The translations under genes were made by a program, and so were the position numbers. 64,000 bases of DNA from Betaproteobacteria bacterium RIFCSPLOWO2_12_FULL_62_58 (GTDB taxonomy: Bacteria > Pseudomonadota > Gammaproteobacteria > Burkholderiales > SG8-41): NCBI GenBank assembly GCA_001772005.1, contig MERI01000058.1, positions 1 to 64,000 of the forward strand. Reading direction: 5' to 3'. Shown here one piece after another: positions 8,444 through 17,859 of the stretch (position 1 is the stretch's first letter; each line of letters starts with the position of its first letter). A model generated the notes under the pieces. It was not told where the DNA came from. It was given only the letters and a program-made list of their open reading frames with translations, and did no database searches.

Positions 8444-9546
8444 GCGGCCCCTCGCACCTTGAAGTGGCCGTCCAATTGCGCAAGCTTCTGCACGACGCCG
8501 GTGTATTCGAGCTCGGACATCGGCAGCATGGCCGCGCCGAAAAAACCCTGGCGGCGCATCTCGATTGCCTTGACGGCGACGCGGTCTCGCACCGCGTTCC
8601 AGAACGGATGGGCGAAGCAGTCCTGCGGTTCGCTGAGAACGCCGTTATGCTCCGAAAACGCCGCGCAGCTCACGAGAGGCGGGCCGTCGAAGTAGCTGGT
8701 GCCCGTATTGAGCGCCACCGGCATGAGCGGCATGTTGTGCGAGCCGCGCATGCCGCCGGCGACGAAATGTCCCACCGCATACGGCGCCAGAACCTCGCCG
8801 GTGGCCGGGAAGTGCATTTGCACGCGCACCAGCATCACCGGGTCGTCCTTCCCCGTGTACTTGCCGGCGATATTGTGCAGCCGCGAAGTGGCCACCGCCA
8901 CCGCCTGCTGGCCGCTCGCGCGCGACCACACCGACTCCACCACGTAGCGTTCGGCATCCCGCAACAGCGCCGCGATGTCGTACATCTGCTCGGGCGCGTC
9001 GAGCTCGATGATCCGGTCCCCTTCGGTGTGATTGACATCCATGATGACGAAGCGGAAGCCGCGCGACATGTCGGGTGAGAGGATGAGCCCCGGCGTGTTC
9101 ATCACATCGGCGAAGGCGAGGTAGAGCGGGAGGTTGTAGGCACCCGGGTCGGTCTTGTCCGCGGCGAACAGAAGAAACGGTTCGCTCGGACGGTCCTCGA
9201 TCTCCATCTCGGCCACCGCCGGACCCATGCCTTTGACGTTGCCGGAGAACGCGTCCTTGAGCAGATCCTGGCCGGCGCCGTAAAGCCCCTGTTCCTTGGC
9301 AACGCGCGTGCCGGCGATGAACGCATCCCATGCCAGGCGGTGAACCTGCTCGTCGCTCACGCCGCGGGTGTGCGTCATGAGAATCGCAATATCGTCCCCG
9401 GTGTGGCCGATGTAGCTGTCGATCAGCAGTCCGGCGCCGTGTTCGTGGATGTGGGTGCGAACGGCCTCCAGCAAGCGACGCGACGGCGCGATGTGGCCGC
9501 CGATGGAACCGATGTCGGCCTTGATGACACTCAGGGTAAGCTTCAT
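8440..9546 (-). CDS. fbp: Archaeal-type fructose-1,6-bisphosphatase (class V, FBP aldolase/phosphatase)
   Basis: A 368-residue cytoplasmic enzyme of the archaeal FBPA/P family, which joins triose phosphates and dephosphorylates the product to fructose 6-phosphate, making gluconeogenesis one-way. The N-terminus (SVIKADIGSIGGH) carries metal ligands, and NIAGKYTGKDDPVM holds the Tyr and Lys used for the Schiff base in characterised archaeal members. The full length matches the family. The ATG has GAGGAG 9 bases upstream. The stop TAG belongs to repeat A copy 2. Two FNR-type promoters lie upstream, so expression should rise when oxygen falls, together with PEP synthase. Bacterial members exist mostly in deep-branching or autotrophic lineages, so transfer is possible. 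Confidence 0.93.
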   Translation of the reverse strand: MKLTLSVIKADIGSIGGHIAPSRRLLEAVRTHIHEHGAGLLIDSYIGHTGDDIAILMTHTRGVSDEQVHRLAWDAFIAGTRVAKEQGLYGAGQDLLKDAFSGNVKGMGPAVAEMEIEDRPSEPFLLFAADKTDPGAYNLPLYLAFADVMNTPGLILSPDMSRGFRFVIMDVNHTEGDRIIELDAPEQMYDIAALLRDAERYVVESVWSRASGQQAVAVATSRLHNIAGKYTGKDDPVMLVRVQMHFPATGEVLAPYAVGHFVAGGMRGSHNMPLMPVALNTGTSYFDGPPLVSCAAFSEHNGVLSEPQDCFAHPFWNAVRDRVAVKAIEMRRQGFFGAAMLPMSELEYTGVVQKLAQLDGHFKVRGAA

Positions 9547-9590
9547 GTGCTATCTCCTCGTTCCGGGGTCGGCGTTTGAAGGGTCTTCAA

Positions 9591-9631
9591 TGATTACTCC
9601 ACATCCGGCGCGGCACCTTGACCAGGATCAA
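9591..9631 (-). promoter_or_regulatory. FNR-type promoter of fbp (proximal)
   Basis: The box TTGACCAGGATCAA (9618-9631; TTGATCCTGGTCAA on the minus strand) is followed after 21 bp by TAATCA as -10. The predicted start is about 40 bp before the FBPase ATG. Confidence 0.7.
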
Positions 9632-9664
9632 ACTCTTGGTTGCCCGCATACTGCTTAGCGCTCG

Positions 9665-9703
9665 CTACTCGTCGAGTTCATGATCCAAGTTGCCGGCGGG
9701 CAT
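9665..9703 (-). CDS. Possible 12-residue small ORF between the two fbp promoters
   Basis: An ATG with GGGAGG 7 bases upstream opens a 12-codon frame (MPAGNLDHELDE). It would be the first ORF on any transcript made from the distal FNR promoter. It may be a chance ORF or what is left of a gene that once followed this promoter. Confidence 0.2.
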   Translation of the reverse strand: MPAGNLDHELDE

Positions 9704-9738
9704 CCGTCCGCCTCCCGCGTCGGGCTCAAGCCAAAATA

Positions 9739-9780
9739 AACATAACCCAAAACTGCGCATCAGCTCTTGATTTAACGCAA
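9739..9780 (-). promoter_or_regulatory. FNR-type promoter cassette (distal to fbp)
   Basis: The box TTGCGTTAAATCAA (minus strand; 9767-9780) is followed after 22 bp by TATGTT as -10. The surrounding 50 bp are almost the same as the promoters at 19329-19370 and 23706-23747, so this is a copied promoter. It faces fbp and so could act in tandem with the proximal one. Confidence 0.65.
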
Positions 9781-9889
9781 ACCGGCTGCGGCTGGAGCGC
9801 GCATACTTAAAAAATGAGGCGGCCGGCCCAAGGTGCTCTGTTTGCAAAGCAGGCCCACCGCATGATGGCCGGATTGAGTTAAATACAAG

Positions 9890-12400
9890 ATGTACTATTT
9901 CCTACCTCGCGCCCTGCCTGAAGGCCTGGAAGCGCTGACGGAACTGGCGCTGGATTTGCGCTGGACCTGGAGCCACGCCAGCGATGCGCTGTGGCGGAAG
10001 CTCAATCCGGAGCTTTGGGAGCGCACTCGCAGTCCATGGGCTATTCTGCAGAACACCTCGCAACAGAGCCTTGAGGCGCTGGCCGGGAATCCAGTTTTCC
10101 AGGAGGAGCTGAAGCGCGTTTTCGAGGAGCGGCAACGCTACCTGAGCGAGCCGGGTTGGTGCGCGCAGGCCTATCGGGATCTCGGCATCAAGACGGTCGC
10201 GTATTTCAGCATGGAGTTCGGTTTGAGCGAGGCGTTTCCTCTTTACGCCGGCGGTCTGGGCATCCTGGCCGGGGACTATCTCAAGACGGCGAGCGACCTC
10301 GGCGTACCGGTGGTCGGCGTGGGATTGCTCTACCAGGAGGGTTACTTTCGCCAAATGCTCGACGCCAGCGGCAGGCAACGGGAAGCTTACCCCTATAACG
10401 ATCCGACCAGTCTGCCGAATCAGCCTGTGATCGGTCCCGCAGGTGCATGGCTGCGGATTGCGTTGGAGCTGCCCGGCCGCACGCTTTATCTTCGGGTATG
10501 GCAGGCGAATGTCGGCCGCGTTCGCCTCTACCTCCTGGATAGCAATGACCTGTTAAATGGCCCGGGCGACCGCGGCATCACCGCCAAGTTGTACGGCGGC
10601 GGGGCTGAGATGCGACTGATGCAGGAGATTGTTTTGGGCATTGGCGGCTGGGCGATGCTCGACAAACTGGGCATCGAGGCCGATGTCTGCCACCTGAACG
10701 AGGGACACGCGGCGCTCGCCGTGGTGGAGCGTGCCCGGCAGTTCATGAAAAGAACGGGCGTATCATTTTGGGAAGCGTGGTGGGCAACTCGCGCCGGCAA
10801 CGTGTTCACCACCCATACCCCGGTGGCGGCGGGCTTTGACGTGTTCTCGCCCGATGCGATCCAGCAGTATTTCCGCAACTATGTCGCGGAACTCGATACC
10901 CCTTTGCGGGATTTTCTGGCGCTCGGCCGCAAAAACCACCTGGATGACGAGGAACCCTTCAACATGGCCTATCTGGCGCTGCGCGGTTGCGCGATGGCCA
11001 ACGGGGTCAGCCGATTGCATGGGGAAGTGAGCCGTCATCTTTTCCACGAACTGTACTCCGGCTGGCCGGAATGGGAAGTGCCGATCAGCTGCGTCACCAA
11101 CGGCATCCACGTCCCTTCCTGGGATTCGCCGTGGGCGGACCGGTTGTGGACCAGCGCCTGCGGCAAGGACCGCTGGCTCGGCACGGTGGAAAACCTCACT
11201 GAAGCCATCCGGGCAATTGACGATGAGACGCTGTGGAGATTTGCCGCAGAGGAGCGCCGCGACCTCGTTCACTATGCGCGCGAGCACCTGGCATGGCAGC
11301 TCGGACAGCGCGGGGAATCCCCGGAACGGGTGAGAGAAGCCGCTCAGGTCCTCGATCCGAATATCCTGACCTTGGGTTTCGCGCGGCGTTTTGCCGAGTA
11401 CAAACGTCCCAATCTCCTGTTGCACGACCCGCAACGCCTGGCGCGTCTGCTGTTGAATCCCGGGTATCCCGTGCAGATCATCATCGCCGGTAAGGCGCAC
11501 CCCGAGGATGAAGAAGGCAAGCGGTTGGTTCAAGCATGGTTCAATTTCGTCAATCGGCCCGAAGTGCGCGCCCGCGCGGTATTCCTGGAAGACTATGACA
11601 TAGCGCTCGCGCAGCAGTTGGTGCAGGGCGTAGACCTCTGGATCAACACGCCCCGCCGGCCATGGGAGGCCTGCGGCACCAGCGGCATGAAAATACTGGT
11701 GAATGGCGGCCTCAACCTGTCTACACTCGATGGCTGGTGGGCCGAGGCCTACAGCCCGGAGGTCGGGTGGGCGATCGACGCGGCGGAACAGCCGGGTCTT
11801 GACCGGGACGCAGCGGACGCCGGCGAGCTCTATCGTCTGCTCGAACAGGAGGCGGTTCCGATGTTCTACGACCGCGACGCCCGGGGAATTCCACGGGCCT
11901 GGGTCAAACGCATGCGCGCCAGCAAGTCAAAACTGGCACCCTCGTTCAGCAGCAACCGCATGCTGCAGGAGTACTTGGATAAGTTCTACCGGCCGGCCGC
12001 GGCGGCGTTCCAACGTCGCAGCGACGGCCAAGGAAAGCTGGCAAAAGAGCTTCGTGCGTGGCAGACGAGACTCGCCGCGAGCTGGCACGAAATTCACTTC
12101 GGCAGATCGCAGGTGGAGCGGCAAGGCGATCGATGGCGCTTTGATGTTCCGGTATATCTGGGGGAAATTTCGCCGGAATGGGTAAAGGTGGAACTTTATG
12201 CCGACCCTGAGCCGGGGCGAGAACCGATACGGCAATCGATGGCGCGCGGCGGCCCTATTCCCGGGGCAATAAACGGGTATGTCTATGGGGCGAGCGTGCC
12301 CGCTTCGCGCCCGGAGTGGCATTTTACGGCCCGCGTCACGGCGTATCATCCGGAGGCATTCACGCCAATCGAATCGGCGCTGATATTGTGGCAGCGGTAA
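9890..12400 (+). CDS. glgP: Alpha-glucan (glycogen) phosphorylase, GT35 (copy 1)
   Basis: An 836-residue PLP enzyme that releases glucose 1-phosphate from glycogen or maltodextrin. It belongs to the shorter alpha-glucan phosphorylase group with an N-terminal DUF3417-like segment (residues 1-110, LTELALDLRWTWSHASDALW). The catalytic core has AYFSMEFGLSEAFPLYAGG, FTTHTPVAAGFD and the PLP-lysine motif EACGTSGMKILVNGGLN near residue 600. The ATG follows a poor ribosome site (AAATACAAG). It is only about 40% alike by eye to the second phosphorylase at 40 kb, so the two are not recent duplicates and may differ in chain-length preference. No FNR box was found directly upstream. The gene converges on ftsH. 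Confidence 0.93.
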   Translation: MYYFLPRALPEGLEALTELALDLRWTWSHASDALWRKLNPELWERTRSPWAILQNTSQQSLEALAGNPVFQEELKRVFEERQRYLSEPGWCAQAYRDLGIKTVAYFSMEFGLSEAFPLYAGGLGILAGDYLKTASDLGVPVVGVGLLYQEGYFRQMLDASGRQREAYPYNDPTSLPNQPVIGPAGAWLRIALELPGRTLYLRVWQANVGRVRLYLLDSNDLLNGPGDRGITAKLYGGGAEMRLMQEIVLGIGGWAMLDKLGIEADVCHLNEGHAALAVVERARQFMKRTGVSFWEAWWATRAGNVFTTHTPVAAGFDVFSPDAIQQYFRNYVAELDTPLRDFLALGRKNHLDDEEPFNMAYLALRGCAMANGVSRLHGEVSRHLFHELYSGWPEWEVPISCVTNGIHVPSWDSPWADRLWTSACGKDRWLGTVENLTEAIRAIDDETLWRFAAEERRDLVHYAREHLAWQLGQRGESPERVREAAQVLDPNILTLGFARRFAEYKRPNLLLHDPQRLARLLLNPGYPVQIIIAGKAHPEDEEGKRLVQAWFNFVNRPEVRARAVFLEDYDIALAQQLVQGVDLWINTPRRPWEACGTSGMKILVNGGLNLSTLDGWWAEAYSPEVGWAIDAAEQPGLDRDAADAGELYRLLEQEAVPMFYDRDARGIPRAWVKRMRASKSKLAPSFSSNRMLQEYLDKFYRPAAAAFQRRSDGQGKLAKELRAWQTRLAASWHEIHFGRSQVERQGDRWRFDVPVYLGEISPEWVKVELYADPEPGREPIRQSMARGGPIPGAINGYVYGASVPASRPEWHFTARVTAYHPEAFTPIESALILWQR

Positions 12401-12403
12401 GCC

Positions 12404-14239
12404 TCACGAGCTCGCGCTCGCCGCGCGCGCGGGCTGCTGGTGCTGCAACACTTTCAGGTCTTCTTCGGTCAGCGTTTCCTTCTGCAACAGCAGCTGCGCG
12501 CCCTGTTCGAGCGCGGCGCGCTTTTCAGTGACGATCGCCGTCGCCTTGTCGAAGGCGTGCTTGACGATGTCGCGCACGGCACAGTCGATCTCGCGTGCGG
12601 TTTCCTCGCTGAATTCGCGTTGGCGCAGTGCCGCGCCCGGGATGTCGAGAAAGGAAGGCCGGTCCGCCTCATAGGCGACGTGGCCGAGCTTTTCCACCAT
12701 GCCGAAGCGGGTGACCATGCTGCGCGCGATATCGGTGACCTTGACCAGATCGTCAGCGGCGCCGGTCGAAAAGTATCCGAACACGGCCTGTTCCGAGGCG
12801 CGTCCGCCCAGCAGCATCGTCAACTTGTTTTCGAGTTCGGCGGGCGTCATCAGGAAGCGGTCTTCGGTCGGACGCTGGATGGTGTAACCGAGCGCGCCGA
12901 CGCCGCGCGGAATGATCGAAATTTTGTGCACCGGATCCATGCCCGGCAGCGACATCGCGACCAGGGCATGCCCCATCTCGTGGTAGGCCACGATCTTGCG
13001 CTCGGTTGGATTGAGGATGCGGCTTTTCTTTTCCAGTCCCGCGATAATGCGCTCGATCGCGCCGGTGAAATCTTCCGGGGCCACCGCCTCCGCACCGCGG
13101 CGTGTGGCAAGCAGCGCCGCCTCATTGACCAGGTTGGCGAGATCGGCGCCGCTGAATCCCGGCGTGAGCGCCGCGATTTGCTCGGCATCGACATCCTCGC
13201 GCAACCGCACCTTCTTGAGGTGCACCCGCAAGATCTGCACGCGGCCTTTCTTGTCCGGGCGATCGACCAATACCTGGCGGTCGAAGCGCCCCGCGCGCAG
13301 CAGGGCCGGGTCGAGGATCTCGGGCCGGTTCGTCGCCGCGAGCAGCACCACGCCCGACGTTGGATCGAAGCCGTCCATCTCGGACAGCAGCTGATTCAGC
13401 GTCTGCTCCTTTTCATCGTGACCGCCGAGTCCGTAGGCGCCGCGCGCCCGCCCCAGCGCATCCAGCTCGTCGATGAAGATGATGCAGGGGGCCTTGGCGC
13501 GCGCCTGTTCGAACAGATCGCGCACGCGCGCCGCGCCGACGCCGACAAACATCTCGACGAACTCCGAGCCGTTGATCGACAGGAACGGTACAGCGGCTTC
13601 GCCGGCCACCGCGCGCGCGAGCAGTGTCTTGCCGGTGCCGGGCGGACCGACCAGCAGCACGCCCTTGGGCACGCGCCCGCCGAGCCGGCTGTAACGCTTC
13701 GGGTCTTTGAGAAAGCCGACGACTTCCATCAATTCTTCCTTGGCTTCGTCGACACCCGCTACGTCCTCAAAGGTGACCTTCGTATCGCTTTCGAGATAGA
13801 CCTTGGCCTTGCTCTTCCCGATCGTGAGAAAGCCGCCGCCGAGCCCCTGTTTTTCGGCGAAGCGGCGCATGAGGTAGAGCCAGATCACGAAGAATGCCGC
13901 CGCCGGCACCACCCACGACAGGATGTCATGCAACAGAGTGCTCTTTACCACGCCGGCGAACTTGACGTTGTACTGTGCGAGATCCCTGGCGAGGTCGGGA
14001 TCGACGCGCACCGCAACGAAGCGGGTGCGGCCGTCGGGCAGCGGCTGTCTGAACGTGCCCTCGACGCGATCGGGCAGGATGCTGATTTCCGCGATCTTGC
14101 CATCCTTGAGATAAGCCTGGAACTCGCTGTAGCCGATCGGCTGCACGGTACGCGCCTGGAGCCACAGGTTTTGTATCCACAGCATCGCGATGATGGTGAC
14201 GATCAGATACCAGATGTTGAACTGTGTCTGTTTTTCCAT
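12404..14239 (-). CDS. ftsH: FtsH-type AAA+ zinc metalloprotease, membrane-bound (paralogue)
   Basis: A 611-residue inner-membrane protease that unfolds and degrades membrane and short-lived proteins. TM1 lies at residues 8-25, a periplasmic domain spans about 26-105 and TM2 lies at 108-128. The AAA+ domain has Walker A GPPGTGKT, Walker [13 protein letters not shown] and the second region of homology [20 protein letters not shown]. The zinc site reads HEMGH in place of the usual HEAGH; both histidines and the glutamate are kept, so it should be active. The tail is shorter than in housekeeping FtsH. Standing far from the usual ftsJ-ftsH-folP context and near Hsp20, Lon and DnaK genes, it is probably an accessory stress FtsH. 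The stop lies four bases from the glgP stop. Confidence 0.94.
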   Translation of the reverse strand: MEKQTQFNIWYLIVTIIAMLWIQNLWLQARTVQPIGYSEFQAYLKDGKIAEISILPDRVEGTFRQPLPDGRTRFVAVRVDPDLARDLAQYNVKFAGVVKSTLLHDILSWVVPAAAFFVIWLYLMRRFAEKQGLGGGFLTIGKSKAKVYLESDTKVTFEDVAGVDEAKEELMEVVGFLKDPKRYSRLGGRVPKGVLLVGPPGTGKTLLARAVAGEAAVPFLSINGSEFVEMFVGVGAARVRDLFEQARAKAPCIIFIDELDALGRARGAYGLGGHDEKEQTLNQLLSEMDGFDPTSGVVLLAATNRPEILDPALLRAGRFDRQVLVDRPDKKGRVQILRVHLKKVRLREDVDAEQIAALTPGFSGADLANLVNEAALLATRRGAEAVAPEDFTGAIERIIAGLEKKSRILNPTERKIVAYHEMGHALVAMSLPGMDPVHKISIIPRGVGALGYTIQRPTEDRFLMTPAELENKLTMLLGGRASEQAVFGYFSTGAADDLVKVTDIARSMVTRFGMVEKLGHVAYEADRPSFLDIPGAALRQREFSEETAREIDCAVRDIVKHAFDKATAIVTEKRAALEQGAQLLLQKETLTEEDLKVLQHQQPARAASASS

Positions 14240-14337
14240 GAGTCATCTCTCGCTATGAAAATGCGCGGCGCCGGCGCTGTAAAAACGTCCGGATGATTTC
14301 ACTTTCTTCCGCGTGGCCACATTGTGTCGAGGTGCCG

Positions 14338-15066
14338 TCAGACCAGCATGCGGGCAAGGCGCTGCGCGTCCCGCGGCGCGTGCCCCGCATCGGTGTTGTC
14401 GAAGTAGATGTGCACATCGCGTCCCTGTGCCAGCCACAACCGGGTGCGTTCAGCCCAGCCGAGGAGTTCCCGCCGGGTGTAGGGCGAGCAGTAGGTAACG
14501 CGGTGCCCGTGCAGCCTCACGTACACGATATCGGTTGTCACCGTATCCCACAGGGGCCAGTCAGCGGAATCAGACTGGCAGGCGGCGAGGCGGTGACGGC
14601 GCAAACAAGCCGCGGTCGATTCGGCAAACCACGACGGATGCCTGAATTCCAAAGTATGCCGGGTCGCCCGCCAGGTATCGAGCAACCGTGCGAACCGCTC
14701 CAGGCGCGGCAGATCGCGCTTCAGGCCGGCCGGCAGCTGCCACAATATCGCGGCGAGCCGTCCGCCCAGCGCTGCACCAGCCTGCTGTTGCCGGACAAAC
14801 GTTTCCAGAGGAACCTCCAGCTTCATGACATGGGTCAGATAGCGGTGGCCCTTGATCGCGAACCGGAAATCGGGCGGCGTTTGTTCCAGCCAGCCGGCAA
14901 AAGTGCTCGGCTTCAGCTGATGATAAAAAGTGGCATTCACCTCGACTGCGCGGAAATGCCGCGCATAATGCGCCAGCCACGCTCTGCGCGGGACACCCGC
15001 GTAAAAATCCGCCCGCCACGCATCGTAAGTCCAGCCGCTGGTGCCGACGTAAGCTTGTCCTTGCAT
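14338..15066 (-). CDS. DUF72 TIM-barrel protein
   Basis: A 242-residue DUF72 (YecE-like) protein. It has the family opening YVGTSGWTYDAWRADFY, the EVNATFYHQLKPSTF strand-helix, FRFAIKGHRYLTH, LEFRHPSWF near the middle and VYVRLHGHRVTYCSPY plus the closing YFDNTDAGHAPRDA. The fold is a TIM barrel; no reaction has been firmly established. Two GTG codons lie just before the ATG chosen here, so the start could be two codons longer. The upstream FNR-type promoter cassette is a near-copy of the one that precedes the diaminopimelate-dehydrogenase-like gene. Confidence 0.85.
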   Translation of the reverse strand: MQGQAYVGTSGWTYDAWRADFYAGVPRRAWLAHYARHFRAVEVNATFYHQLKPSTFAGWLEQTPPDFRFAIKGHRYLTHVMKLEVPLETFVRQQQAGAALGGRLAAILWQLPAGLKRDLPRLERFARLLDTWRATRHTLEFRHPSWFAESTAACLRRHRLAACQSDSADWPLWDTVTTDIVYVRLHGHRVTYCSPYTRRELLGWAERTRLWLAQGRDVHIYFDNTDAGHAPRDAQRLARMLV

Positions 15067-15102
15067 CACCACACGCTCGGCTTTGGGCGTGCCTCCGTGT
15101 CA

Positions 15103-15180
15103 TCCGCAACCCGGCTTCATTTTGCCGGAGCTGTTTGGGGCCGGGTTGATCTGCATCAATAGGAAGACGCGCGGGATGCG
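15103..15180. repeat. Duplicated promoter cassette, copy 1
   Basis: About 78 bp matching 17860-17937 at roughly 85% by eye. Shared blocks include GCAACCCGGCTTCATT, TGCCGGAGC and GAAGACGCGCGG, with the FNR box in the middle. The likeness runs on both sides of the box, so it is a duplication rather than convergence. Confidence 0.7.
15119..15159 (-). promoter_or_regulatory. FNR-type promoter of the DUF72 gene
   Basis: The box TTGATCTGCATCAA (15146-15159) is followed on the minus strand after 21 bp by CAAAAT as -10. The start would lie about 45 bp before the DUF72 ATG. Confidence 0.65.
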
Positions 15181-15241
15181 CAAGAACGGCAGGCCGATAT
15201 CCGTGCCAGCGTTTCCACCAGGCGGTCTGCTTCGCGCCGAC

Positions 15242-15883
15242 TTAACTCGCGACCGGTCCGCCGAACGCTGCTTCGAGCTCGGCGCGGAGTTCCGCCTCGC
15301 GCCCGGCGTAGCGCGGCGAGAAATGGAACGGAATGACGACGCGCGCGCCCGCCGCCCGTGCCATCGTGCCGGCCTGGCGCGCGGTGAGGTGCTTCTTCTC
15401 CTGTGCATGGCCGACATCGGCATCAAGGAACACCGACTCGATGAAAAGCAGGTCCGCGCCGCGGACGAGTTCCACAACGCGGCGCAGGTTGTCCTCGTGA
15501 AAGGCGACGTCGGTGACGTAGCAGATCTTCTGCCCCTGCACGAGCTGCAGCGCCTGCGCCTTCAGCTCGCCAAGCATCACCTCGCGCTCGTGAATCACCC
15601 CATGCTCCTTCCACCATGCAAGCACCGGCTCGTCGTCGGGCCGGCCCGCGAGCACCGCGCGCTTCATCTCCTTCAACCACGGCCCGGTCTGCAGGCCCAT
15701 GGCGAGCAGACGGTTCTTCCATACGTTGATGTGCATTCCTTCTTCGATCGCGAAGCCGAGGCACGGCGTGCGGTGGTCGAGCGGCGTGGCACGCACGCGG
15801 AAGCCCTCCTCCTCGAGGAGCACGCCGCCGCTGACGGTCGAATCGGGCAGCGCTTCACGTTCGAACCGCAGCCTGGAGCGCTC
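15242..15883 (-). pseudogene. RNase Z-like metallo-beta-lactamase protein lacking its N-terminal half
   Basis: The open frame starts directly after the rtcA stop codon and in the same frame. It encodes the C-terminal part of an RNase Z-like hydrolase: PLDHRTPCLGFAIEE, KICYVTDVAFHEDN, ADLLFIESVF, KKHLTARQAG and VIPFHFSPRY. These include the later metal ligands and the HLT-type motif. The first half, with the HxHxDH metal site, is absent. An internal ATG at 15823 could start a 193-residue product, but it could not form the full active site. I read it as a deletion that joined rtcA to the 3-prime part of an RNA-processing hydrolase gene. A shortened protein with another role cannot be excluded. 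Confidence 0.7.
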
Positions 15884-16915
15884 TTAGCGGGGTGCGACGG
15901 CGATGCGCGTGAGCGCGCCCTGCGGCGAGGTCGTGAAGCGCACCGGCAGGAATTGCTCGATGAGCCACATCGCCGTTCTGGCGTGGCTGGTGAACTCGCG
16001 CGTGGTGAATGACGATTCCCCGCCGGCGAGCGCCAGATAGACGAGAATCTGGTCCGCTGCGTGCACATCGATCGTTGCATGAGCGGCGAGATCCGCGGCG
16101 AGTTCGCTGCCGACAGCCTCACCAAGCGTCTCCGCACGCACCCCACGCTCGGCGACACGGCCCGCGCCGACCACTGTGTGCTCGAATTGCGCCCACATCA
16201 CTACCGCTCCACCTTGCCCGATGGCTTCCTCGTCCGCAACGATAGCAGTTTCGCACCGGACCGGCACGTCGCGGGGCCCGAGCCGCTTGAGCGCGGCGGC
16301 GCCCATCCGCTCGGCGATATGCATCGGCAGGTGGGCAATGTGCGCCAGACCGCCGATTTGCAGTGATTGTCCCACCGCCTCGAGACAAAGTGGCCGCAGC
16401 CGGCTCGGGTTGAGCGAGACCTCCACCACGCCGCCACCGCGCGGGTAGTAGCCCCGGCGCCGTGTGACAAGGCGCGCGTGGACACCCATGCGCGAGATGA
16501 GCGCCAGCACGACCTCGCGCAGGTAATCGAGCGGCGGCGCGCCGCGAATGTCAGTGCCGCCGGTGACGCGAATCCGGAAGCTTGCCCGCGCCGCAACCAT
16601 GACCGGAAGCAGCGCTTGCAGCACCAATGTGACGCTGCCCGCCGTTCCTACGTCGAAGGCGAATTCGCCGCCGCGCAGGCTGCTCGGCGCGAACACGATC
16701 TCCTGGGAGCGCAACGCGAGCCCATCGACACGAGCGCCGCAAAGCACGGCGACAGCGTGAACCGCTGCGAGATGTTGCGGCGCGAGTCCGGGTTCATCGC
16801 GCTTGGCCCGGATGGCGCGGAACCGGAGAGGAGTACCGGTCAGCGCCGCAAGCGCAACGGCCGTGCGCAGCAGCTGTCCACCGCCTTCGCCATGGGAACC
16901 GTCGATATCCAGCAT
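15884..16915 (-). CDS. rtcA: RNA 3-prime-terminal phosphate cyclase
   Basis: A 343-residue RtcA that uses ATP to turn RNA 3-prime phosphates into 2',3'-cyclic phosphates in RNA repair. It has the family start DGSHGEGGGQLLRTAVALA, the FDVGTAGSVTLVLQALLPV segment, RGYYPRGGG, and near the C-terminus TSHARTAMWLIEQFL, which holds the histidine that becomes adenylated. Length and motifs match active members. The usual partners rtcB and rtcR are not in the window. The gene is followed by a beheaded RNase Z-like frame, also an RNA-processing family, so the pair may once have formed a functional unit. No sigma-54 promoter was noticed. Confidence 0.93.
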   Translation of the reverse strand: MLDIDGSHGEGGGQLLRTAVALAALTGTPLRFRAIRAKRDEPGLAPQHLAAVHAVAVLCGARVDGLALRSQEIVFAPSSLRGGEFAFDVGTAGSVTLVLQALLPVMVAARASFRIRVTGGTDIRGAPPLDYLREVVLALISRMGVHARLVTRRRGYYPRGGGVVEVSLNPSRLRPLCLEAVGQSLQIGGLAHIAHLPMHIAERMGAAALKRLGPRDVPVRCETAIVADEEAIGQGGAVVMWAQFEHTVVGAGRVAERGVRAETLGEAVGSELAADLAAHATIDVHAADQILVYLALAGGESSFTTREFTSHARTAMWLIEQFLPVRFTTSPQGALTRIAVAPR

Positions 16916-16936
16916 TCGGAATTCCCGGCCGAAGCG

Positions 16937-17785
16937 TCAGGGCCCAAGGGTATAAGCATGCGCGCCTGGCTTGAGCTGAGGCAACTTGCGCGCCGCGTCG
17001 AGCATTACGTGGGCGGCGAACGTCGCCACGTCAAACCGTGCTTCCAGGAGCAGGCTCTGGTGCGCGCCCGCACTGCCCGTGCCGTAGCGCCTGAGCAGGA
17101 CGCCGGAACCCCCGGCCTCGACTGCGGCGAGGTCCGGGACGGGGAACACAAACGTCTCTTCGCCGGCGTAGAGCGGATCTGCGGTAATCGCCCGCTCGAC
17201 ATCGCGGATGCTCGTGCGCTCGTCGAGCTTTACGTAGACGTAGTGCTGTATCCGCCGGTCGACGGTGCGGCGCTCGCAGACGAGAGCCCCTGCCACGCCC
17301 GGAATGGATTCGACGGCGGAATGATGCAGGCTGACCCCGGGGTGAACTCCCGCTTCCGTGTGTCCGCACGGAATCAGCACCTCGAACAGCCGCCGCATGA
17401 GCTGCAGTACGCCCGGATCCCATCCTGCGCCGACGACGGCGGCAACGTGGTGATGCCGCGCCGCCACATCGAGCGCCACGTAGTGTGCCTCCAGCGCGCG
17501 GGCTTCCAGTATTGCGCATTCGACCACCGCTACGCGTTGTTGCAGGATCTCGCGCGCGACACCGAGCACCTGCTCTGCCGGCACGCAGATCAGTGCGGCA
17601 TCGACGTTTTTTAGTTCGCGCAGGTGGCCGGCGACGGCTGTGTGTTCCAGCGGAGGCGACAGCGCAATCGGCTCGCCATGACGCACTACCCCGGCGAGAT
17701 CGAGATCGTGGCAGTCGCGCAGAGCTGTCGCGCAGGCGCGGCCAAGCCGCCCGAACCCGACGACCGCGAGCCGCAGCCGCGTCAT
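16937..17785 (-). CDS. Diaminopimelate-dehydrogenase-like NAD(P) oxidoreductase
   Basis: A 282-residue protein. The Rossmann start LRLAVVGFGRLGRAC is followed by ALICVPAEQVLG and by AAVVGAGWDPGVLQLMRRLF and SAVESIPGVAGALV. The last two match the meso-diaminopimelate dehydrogenase family (…SVGWDPGLFS…, …IPGVKDA…). It is slightly shorter than characterised enzymes (about 320), so the substrate may be another amino acid. The ATG was chosen because GGGAGGCTGGAGGC precedes it; the longer frame in the track has no support. The gene lies 21 bases upstream of rtcA on the same strand, so the two are probably co-transcribed from the FNR-type promoter. Confidence 0.75.
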   Translation of the reverse strand: MTRLRLAVVGFGRLGRACATALRDCHDLDLAGVVRHGEPIALSPPLEHTAVAGHLRELKNVDAALICVPAEQVLGVAREILQQRVAVVECAILEARALEAHYVALDVAARHHHVAAVVGAGWDPGVLQLMRRLFEVLIPCGHTEAGVHPGVSLHHSAVESIPGVAGALVCERRTVDRRIQHYVYVKLDERTSIRDVERAITADPLYAGEETFVFPVPDLAAVEAGGSGVLLRRYGTGSAGAHQSLLLEARFDVATFAAHVMLDAARKLPQLKPGAHAYTLGP

Positions 17786-17859
17786 GCCTCCAGCCTCCCG
17801 CGGCATGCCGGAACGCCGTGCGTCGCCGCACGCCCGGCTTCCGGTGTGCTTCCATGTAA

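Noticed and set aside
12440-14296. A 618-residue plus-strand ORF
   Set aside because: Antisense to ftsH, whose motifs are unambiguous.
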